Of a DNA stretch of 64,000 nt, positions 58,870-64,000 are shown in pieces. This DNA comes from Acidobacteriota bacterium. Lineage in GTDB: Bacteria > Acidobacteriota > Thermoanaerobaculia > Thermoanaerobaculales > Thermoanaerobaculaceae. Positions within the stretch are counted from its first letter, which is position 1. The number at the start of each line of letters is the position of its first letter. The notes under the pieces were generated by a model. The model was not told where the DNA came from, made no database searches, and was given only the letters and a program-made list of their open reading frames with translations. The translations under genes were made by a program, and so were the position numbers. The DNA is taken from the NCBI GenBank assembly GCA_016213675.1, contig JACQZW010000044.1, forward strand, positions 186,001 to 250,000. Direction: 5' to 3'.

Positions 58870-61089
58870 TCAGCGCCGCGAGGCGCTCGGGGCGGAGGAA
58901 CGCGAGGAACCGCCTCCGGACGACCGCGACGAGCTGCTTCCGGACGACCGCGACGTGCCGGACCCGGACGACGAAGAGCGGCTGCCGGACGAGACCGACC
59001 GGCCGGAGCTCGACGAGCCGCGGCTCGCAGGCGAGGACACCCGCGGCGCGCTGGTGCCGGAGCGGGTACTGTTGCCGCTGGACGGCCGCGAGGCGGCGTA
59101 CGGGGAGGTGCCGCTGCGCCCGCTGCTGGATGGCGACCATCCGCGCGCCTCACGGGAGAAGGTCCTGGTTTCGCCGCGCGGCGCCGACTCGAAGCGGCGT
59201 GAGGTCGTGACCTCGCGCCGCTCGAGCCGAGAGCGCGTGCCGTACGGCACCGTCGCCGAGTCCCGGGACCGCTCGGACGTTCGGTTCCGGTCGGAACGGG
59301 CAGGCGGCGGCGCCGGTTGCGACTTCGGGGCCTCCCGGCTGGTCGTCGGCTCGCTGCGTGCCGGGGGCGGGGCCTCGCGCGTCCCCGACTCGCTCCGCGG
59401 CGGTGGGCCGACCTCGCGAGCCGGCGCCTTGCGCTCGACCTGACGGGAGGGCGCGCGATCGGTCGGCTTGGTGACCTCGCGGCCGGGGGAGGAGGGCTCA
59501 CCGCGGCGGACCACACGGCCGTCGCCGCTGCCAGAGGAGCCCGGGGCACGCCGATCCCAGACCTCGCGACCCGTGGTCCGGTCGGGGGTGCCGACGCCGT
59601 CGCGGCCAACGCGCCTGTCGATGGTCCGCGGGGTCCCGTCGTCGCTGCCGACGGGACGCGAGCCGCGCACGACGTCACCGGTCCGGACTTGCCGGAAGGG
59701 CGATTCGCCAGAGTTTCGTTGGATGCCCTCCTGGCGCCGGAAGATGTCGGAGACCTCGGGCAGGGTGCGCCCGCCAACCTCGCGCCGGAAGGCGTTCTCG
59801 ATGGTGCGCGAGGAACCGAGACGGTCGGGCGACGGCGTGAGGAGAGGTCCCGAACGCACTTCACCGTAGCGGTCGGCCGGCAGGTCACGGAGCAGGCGCG
59901 AGGGATCGAGTCGCACGCGGTCGAGCCGGGAGTCGGTGAAGCGGTCGGCAGGCACGACCGTCCACGGCCGCGAATCTACCTCGCGCAGCCGGACGCGGCC
60001 GTGGAAGTCGTGAGTCACGTCGGACCAGCGGTTGGGCTGGCGGCCGCCGGGACCGCCGTGGCGCCCTCCGCCCCCATGTTGGCCCCAGTACCAGGAGTCG
60101 TAGTAGCCGCGCGGGCACCAGCCGACGTATCCGTCCCAGTACATCCAGTGCACCCAAGCAGGCGCCCAGGCACGGTCCCAATACCAGGCCCAGCCGACGG
60201 AGACGTCCCAGTACCAGGAGCCGTAGTGATACGGGTACCAGCCCCAGGGCTCGTAGGCGACCCAGGTCCAGCCCACCGGCGTCCAGACCCAGCGACCGCT
60301 GGAGTACGGGGTCCACATGCTGGACACCCTGGGACGCCACATGTGGGTCGAGTACGAGGGTACGTACACCCAGTCGCCGTAGGAGTCGAGAACCGCCGCG
60401 CGCCCGCCGTGGCCCGAGTCGACGTACTGGCCGGTGCGGCCGCCCGAGGCCGGGTGCCGGCGCTCCTGCACCCACGACCAGAAGTCGTCGAGCTCCTCCT
60501 CGAGGACGGCCTCATCGATATCGCCGTCCTCGTCGAGCCAGGCCTGCTGGCCCGCGCGCAGCAGCGCCGAGCCGAGGCCCTCAGGAAGCTCGGCCAAGCC
60601 CGCGTGGACCTCGACGCCGAGCTCGCCCGACCTGGCGGCGACACGATAGAAACCGGGCCGGTTGAGGAAGATGGCGCCAGCTCGCGTATCGACGCGGAGG
60701 GAGCCGGAGCCGAGCGCGGTGGCCGGGATCTCCACCGCCAATCCGCCATCCTCGGAAAGGTAGAGGGAGGTGCGGGGCGCCGAGCTCTCCCGCGAGTAGG
60801 CCAGGGCGTCGAAGTCGAGGGTGGTGAACTCGTCCACCCACACGGTGGAGCCGTCGGAGAGCTGCAGCTCGACCCGGGCGCCGCGCGCGGTGTCCAGTCG
60901 ATCGCCCGCGAGAACCGGCATGTTCACGACGGCATCGAGGGTCTCCCCTCCCTGTCCCGGTCTGACGGTCGCGTACCTCTCGAGGTACGAGATGTAGCTC
61001 AGTGAGGTCAGGTCGTCCCCCGCGAAGGCCACGCCGCCGGTCGCCGCCGCGGCGAGGACCAGTGTGGTGATTGCGAGTTGCCTTTTCAT
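58870..61089 (-). CDS. DUF6600/FecR-type secreted protein with Tyr/Trp repeats and Ser/Arg tail
   Basis: 739 residues. Signal peptide, then a FecR-like beta domain (about 35-190; VVNMPVLAGDRLDTARGARVEL in part), then a run of Trp/Tyr-rich repeats (about 230-350: WVWTPVGWTWVAYEPWGWYPYHYGSWYW is its core, given here by position) typical of DUF6600, then some 380 residues of low-complexity Arg/Ser/Gly/Pro with no fold. The protein is probably in the periplasm or on the surface. Function is unknown. ATG 61089 has AAGGAGG 7 nt upstream. Confidence 0.8.
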   Translation of the reverse strand: MKRQLAITTLVLAAAATGGVAFAGDDLTSLSYISYLERYATVRPGQGGETLDAVVNMPVLAGDRLDTARGARVELQLSDGSTVWVDEFTTLDFDALAYSRESSAPRTSLYLSEDGGLAVEIPATALGSGSLRVDTRAGAIFLNRPGFYRVAARSGELGVEVHAGLAELPEGLGSALLRAGQQAWLDEDGDIDEAVLEEELDDFWSWVQERRHPASGGRTGQYVDSGHGGRAAVLDSYGDWVYVPSYSTHMWRPRVSSMWTPYSSGRWVWTPVGWTWVAYEPWGWYPYHYGSWYWDVSVGWAWYWDRAWAPAWVHWMYWDGYVGWCPRGYYDSWYWGQHGGGGRHGGPGGRQPNRWSDVTHDFHGRVRLREVDSRPWTVVPADRFTDSRLDRVRLDPSRLLRDLPADRYGEVRSGPLLTPSPDRLGSSRTIENAFRREVGGRTLPEVSDIFRRQEGIQRNSGESPFRQVRTGDVVRGSRPVGSDDGTPRTIDRRVGRDGVGTPDRTTGREVWDRRAPGSSGSGDGRVVRRGEPSSPGREVTKPTDRAPSRQVERKAPAREVGPPPRSESGTREAPPPARSEPTTSREAPKSQPAPPPARSDRNRTSERSRDSATVPYGTRSRLERREVTTSRRFESAPRGETRTFSREARGWSPSSSGRSGTSPYAASRPSSGNSTRSGTSAPRVSSPASRGSSSSGRSVSSGSRSSSSGSGTSRSSGSSSSRSSGGGSSRSSAPSASRR

Positions 61090-61139
61090 GGTGGGCCTCC
61101 TTACGCGCTCCGCCAGACGCCTAAGCAATCCGTGTGCCA

Positions 61140-61844
61140 TTAGTCGAGCATGCCCTCGCGCATCACCACCTGCTGCTGGACCTGGCGCAGCTTGACCAAT
61201 GTCCTCGCCGGGTAGAAGCCCGAAGGCAACGACGTGTTGGGGTACGTCACGCAGCCCGGCCCCATCAGGACGCCCGGGTTCAGGACGGTGTTGCAGCCCG
61301 TCCGGCAGCCATCGCCGAGGATCGCCCCGAGCTTGCGGAGGCCGGTGTGGACGACGCGGTCGCCGTGGCGGAACGAAACCTCGCGGCCGACGTTCTTGAC
61401 GTTCGACAGGATGGTGCCGGCGCCGAGGTTGACTCGCCCGCCGAGGATCGAATCGCCCACGTAGTTCTGGTGCGGCGCGTGCGCCCGGTCGAGGAGGACC
61501 GCGCGCTTCAGCTCGCTATGAGCGCCGACCACGCAACCGCGGCCGAGCACGACGCCGCCGCGCAGGTAGGCTCCGGTGCGGATTTCGCAGCCCGCCCCGG
61601 CGATGAGCGGTCCGCGCAGAACGGCCCCGGGCTCGACGGTGCAGCCGGGGGCGATGGAGATCGGGCCGCCGAGGACGTGCACACCGGCGGGAAGATCGCT
61701 CTCGACCCGCCACTCGGGCCACTGCTCCAGGTACGCGTCGAGGGTCGGGCCGAGCGCCTCCCAGACCGTCTCGATCCCGGCGAACAAGCCGGCGTGCGCG
61801 TAGTCGGACAGGTCGAAGAAGGCGGCAGGGGCGAAGTCGCTCAT
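61140..61844 (-). CDS. Left-handed beta-helix protein (sugar-nucleotidyltransferase C-terminal type)
   Basis: 234 residues with tandem hexapeptide repeats (GGPISIAPGCTVEPGAVLRGP, AGAGCEIRTGAYLRG, i.e. about 58-95) and a later block GAGTILSNVKNVGREVSF and GDGCRTGCNTVLNPGVLMGPG that matches the acetyltransferase-like half of GlmU and of thymidylyltransferase-like proteins. The usual N-terminal nucleotidyltransferase domain is missing; only about 40 residues precede the helix. It may be an acyltransferase or a split subunit. ATG 61844 has TATACT 7 nt upstream and no Shine-Dalgarno. Confidence 0.78.
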   Translation of the reverse strand: MSDFAPAAFFDLSDYAHAGLFAGIETVWEALGPTLDAYLEQWPEWRVESDLPAGVHVLGGPISIAPGCTVEPGAVLRGPLIAGAGCEIRTGAYLRGGVVLGRGCVVGAHSELKRAVLLDRAHAPHQNYVGDSILGGRVNLGAGTILSNVKNVGREVSFRHGDRVVHTGLRKLGAILGDGCRTGCNTVLNPGVLMGPGCVTYPNTSLPSGFYPARTLVKLRQVQQQVVMREGMLD

Positions 61845-61851
61845 GCCGCCG

Positions 61852-61857
61852 AGTATA
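61852..61857 (-). promoter_or_regulatory. -10 box, leaderless type
   Basis: TATACT on the minus strand, 7 nt before ATG 61844. Confidence 0.45.
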
Positions 61858-61884
61858 GCGACGCTCCAGGGAGAAGCGGCGGCG

Positions 61885-63141
61885 TCACACGGCGCGAGGC
61901 CGGCGGACGATCACGACCGTCTGGTCATCCTCGGGCGTCGAGGTGCCGGCGTACGACGAGGCGGCGTTGAAGACGGCCTGGACGATCTCGACGGCGGGAC
62001 GGCCCACCAGGCGCTTGACCAGGCGCTGCAGGCGTTGCAGGCCGAACTCCTCGCCGTTGGCGTGGTGGTGGCACTCCGTGATGCCGTCGGTGTAGAGCAC
62101 GAGCATGTCGCCCGGCTCGAGGTGAGCGAAGCCGCGCGAGTAGGTCATGTCGGGCGAGGGCCCGAGGACCATCCCGCCTTCGCGGAGCAGCTCGACGCCG
62201 TCGTTGGCGTGGAGGATGAACGGCGGCACGTGGCCGGCGTTGACGTAGATGAGGTTGCCGTTGGTCTCGAGCTCGGCCACGAAGAGCGAGACGAACTTCG
62301 AGGCCAGCTTCGACCTGTTGATGATCAGGTTCAGCCGCTCCACCGTGCGGGAGATCTTGAAGTCGCGCGACAGCCCCATGCGCAGGCCCATGTAGATGTC
62401 GCGGACCTGGAGCGCCGCCGGCAGGCCGTGCCCCGAGGCGTCCGCGATGGCGAGGTCGAACATGTCGGCGGGGAGGGGAATGTAGTCGTAGAAGTCGCCG
62501 CCGACGACCTCGGCTGGCCTGGAGTCCCCGGCGATGTCGAAGTCGGCGTAGCGCGGGGTCCGCTTGGGCAAGATCGACCCCTGGATCCGCCGGGCGTCCT
62601 GCATGATCGACTCGAATCGCTCGGTGCGCAGCTTCTGGTTGATCGCTAGGCGGATGATGTTGAGCGAGGCGCGCAGGTCCTCGAGCGAGCCCCGCCCGGG
62701 CGGGACGTCGAAGGAGATGACGTAGTCGCCGTCGGCGACCGCGATCACCGCGAACCGCTCCTGGGTGCCGAGCTGGGCCTCGAGCTCGGGATCGAGCTCC
62801 GGCGCGTTCCGGTCCATGACCACGAGTCCGGACTCGAGGACCGCGTCGATCGCCACGTAGTGCCGGGAGACGATGGTGCCGATCGGCGCATTCTGGGCAG
62901 TGCCGAAGCTGTGGACCAGGACGTACTCGTCCTCGTTGAGGTGGTAGATGCGGCCGCCGACGATGCCCAGCTCGTCCTGGAAGTTGGCGGTCATGTACTC
63001 GGCGACGTTGCGCACGGTGCCGAGGATGTCGTCACTGTGCTGGATCGTGTCGAGGGTGCGCTCGATACGGCGGAAGAACGACTTCTGCGCACTTCCCCGG
63101 GCGTGCGCCGCCCCCTTGTCAGTCGAACGTCGTGCTGGCAT
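61885..63141 (-). CDS. GAF plus SpoIIE/RsbU-type PP2C phosphatase
   Basis: 418 residues. Residues 25-175 resemble a GAF-type sensor; 200-415 form a SpoIIE-like PPM phosphatase with EVVGGDFYDY, ADASGHGLPAALQVR, GHVPPFIL, LYTDGITE and EDDQTVVIV, which carry the Mn-binding aspartates. Such proteins dephosphorylate anti-anti-sigma factors in partner-switching stress pathways. No STAS or kinase partner is nearby. ATG 63141 has AGGGAGCAGGA just upstream, a normal Shine-Dalgarno. Confidence 0.9.
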   Translation of the reverse strand: MPARRSTDKGAAHARGSAQKSFFRRIERTLDTIQHSDDILGTVRNVAEYMTANFQDELGIVGGRIYHLNEDEYVLVHSFGTAQNAPIGTIVSRHYVAIDAVLESGLVVMDRNAPELDPELEAQLGTQERFAVIAVADGDYVISFDVPPGRGSLEDLRASLNIIRLAINQKLRTERFESIMQDARRIQGSILPKRTPRYADFDIAGDSRPAEVVGGDFYDYIPLPADMFDLAIADASGHGLPAALQVRDIYMGLRMGLSRDFKISRTVERLNLIINRSKLASKFVSLFVAELETNGNLIYVNAGHVPPFILHANDGVELLREGGMVLGPSPDMTYSRGFAHLEPGDMLVLYTDGITECHHHANGEEFGLQRLQRLVKRLVGRPAVEIVQAVFNAASSYAGTSTPEDDQTVVIVRRPRAV

Positions 63142-63236
63142 TCCTGCTCCCTGCCGTGGCCGGCCGCGACGGCCGCCAAGTCGAAATCGGTCGTGAGCCT
63201 AGCACCACCGGTGCGAGGTCTGCGTGAAGGTCGTAC

Positions 63237-64000
63237 TCAGTCCGGAGGGCGCGCGGGTCGGGACCCGTTGGCGCGGCCGTCGGCGATGCGGTCGAGCAAC
63301 GCGCGCGCGTCGGCCGCGTCGGGATCGAGCTCGAGGGCCCTCTTGAGGTAACGCGCGGCAGTGGAGTCCTTGCGTAGCGCGTGCTTCGCCTTGGCCATGG
63401 CGGTCCAGGCGTCCGGCAGCAGCGAATTCAAACGGCGGGCACGCCGGTAAAATTCCAGCGCCTTCTCCGGCCTGCCCTGGGCCAGCTCGAGGTCACCGCG
63501 CATCAGGAGGACATGAGGTGACGCCCCCGACACCCGCCCGGCCTTGAGGGCGATCTGGGCCTCGGGCTCCCGTCCAGTCGATCGATAGAGGCCCGCGAGG
63601 TTGGTCAGGACCGTCGGATTGTCCGGCTCGATGGCGAGCGCGCGCTCGTACGCCTGAAACGCCGCCGGGATCTCGTTCACCCGCCGCAGCGCAACGCCCA
63701 GGTTGCCCCAGGCGGGGGCGAACGCCGGAGCGAGCTTGACGGCGTTGCGGAAGTGCCGGACGGCGACGTCCGGATGTCCGGCCCGCAGCTCGTCGGCGCC
63801 GCGATTGTTCAGGTAGAGGGCGGTGATCCACATGTCGTCGAGGACCTTGATCGCCGCGGGCCGCTGCTCGCGGGTACGGTCAAAGTCGTAGAACTCCGTC
63901 CCTCCTCCGTAAGCGAACACGGCGATCACGTGGTTGTTGACGACGATGAGATCGCCTTCCTTCTCGCTCGCCCTCGACCGTAGGACCAGGGCCGTGGTCA
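63237..64000 (-). CDS. TPR protein with transglutaminase-like segment (5' part beyond window)
   Basis: The frame is open to the window end, so the start lies outside; 254 residues are visible. The first 60 (EGDLIVVNNHVIAVFAYGGG, EFYDFD) look like the end of a transglutaminase-like or bacterial peptidase domain, where the text before and after the His/Asp sits. From about residue 65 at least five TPR units follow (ALYLNNRGADELRAG, APAWGNLGVAL, PTVLTNLAGLY). A Pro/Arg tail ends it. It is probably a secreted assembly protein. Function unknown. Confidence 0.75.
   Translation of the reverse strand, partial: TTALVLRSRASEKEGDLIVVNNHVIAVFAYGGGTEFYDFDRTREQRPAAIKVLDDMWITALYLNNRGADELRAGHPDVAVRHFRNAVKLAPAFAPAWGNLGVALRRVNEIPAAFQAYERALAIEPDNPTVLTNLAGLYRSTGREPEAQIALKAGRVSGASPHVLLMRGDLELAQGRPEKALEFYRRARRLNSLLPDAWTAMAKAKHALRKDSTAARYLKRALELDPDAADARALLDRIADGRANGSRPARPPD

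Overview
This is a very GC-rich bacterial chromosome segment, densely coded, with no rRNA, tRNA, CRISPR array, transposase or phage gene that I can see. The gene content points to the phylum Acidobacteriota, perhaps a Thermoanaerobaculia/Holophagae-like lineage. The evidence is a VWFA-related protein of the kind typical of that phylum, a secreted tricorn-type S41 protease, a DUF6600/FecR protein, TonB receptors with carboxypeptidase-like N-terminal domains, and a large multiheme cytochrome set. The cell is Gram-negative (porin, TonB receptors, type Vd autotransporter). The phylum is an inference; a marker-gene tree would settle it.

Layout. 1-2735: cytidine deaminase (cut by the window edge), NADP isocitrate dehydrogenase and a family 2 glycosyltransferase. 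2756-11378: a respiratory and cytochrome-maturation island. It holds DsbD, a 19-heme cytochrome fused to a membrane cytochrome b (CbcL-like), an operon for a ferredoxin-type subunit, an NrfD membrane subunit and a 13-heme cytochrome (Hmc/Cbc4-like quinol:cytochrome oxidoreductase), and a tetraheme c554-like cytochrome. Together these look like a menaquinol-to-periplasm electron export system. 11511-17065: a DEDD exonuclease, an unknown protein coupled to a CDF metal transporter, an FmdB zinc ribbon, a double-domain ThyX-like protein and a patatin-like protein without its catalytic serine. 17106-28237: tricorn protease, TPR and VWFA proteins, CysS, M48 protease, a secreted dienelactone hydrolase and a sigma-54-driven porin.

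28305-41550: a small Cys-rich protein coupled to a YeiH-type exporter, a secreted Memo-like protein, an amine-oxidase-like flavoprotein, a VapBC-type toxin-antitoxin pair, a UvrD helicase, a PlpD-like patatin autotransporter, both NfnAB subunits and a DUF4388-like protein. 41709-47318: two TonB receptors, the first under a clear TPP riboswitch. 47425-51682: hydrolase, SRAP/HMCES protein, chorismate mutase-prephenate dehydrogenase, and a rhodanese coupled to a SufU scaffold. 51718-57935: ABC exporter, halogenase-like flavoprotein, class V PLP enzyme and asparagine synthetase. 57983-64000: DUF547 lipoprotein, DUF6600 protein, a left-handed beta-helix protein, a SpoIIE-type phosphatase and a TPR protein cut by the window end.

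Two window-wide patterns stand out. First, about ten genes have a TAnnnT -10 box only 6-7 nt before the start codon and no Shine-Dalgarno sequence, which suggests leaderless mRNAs. Second, short arrays of degenerate 7-bp repeats sit directly at the stop codons of at least six genes. Two larger palindromic repeats (13766-13914 and 30290-30355) look like MITE-type elements.
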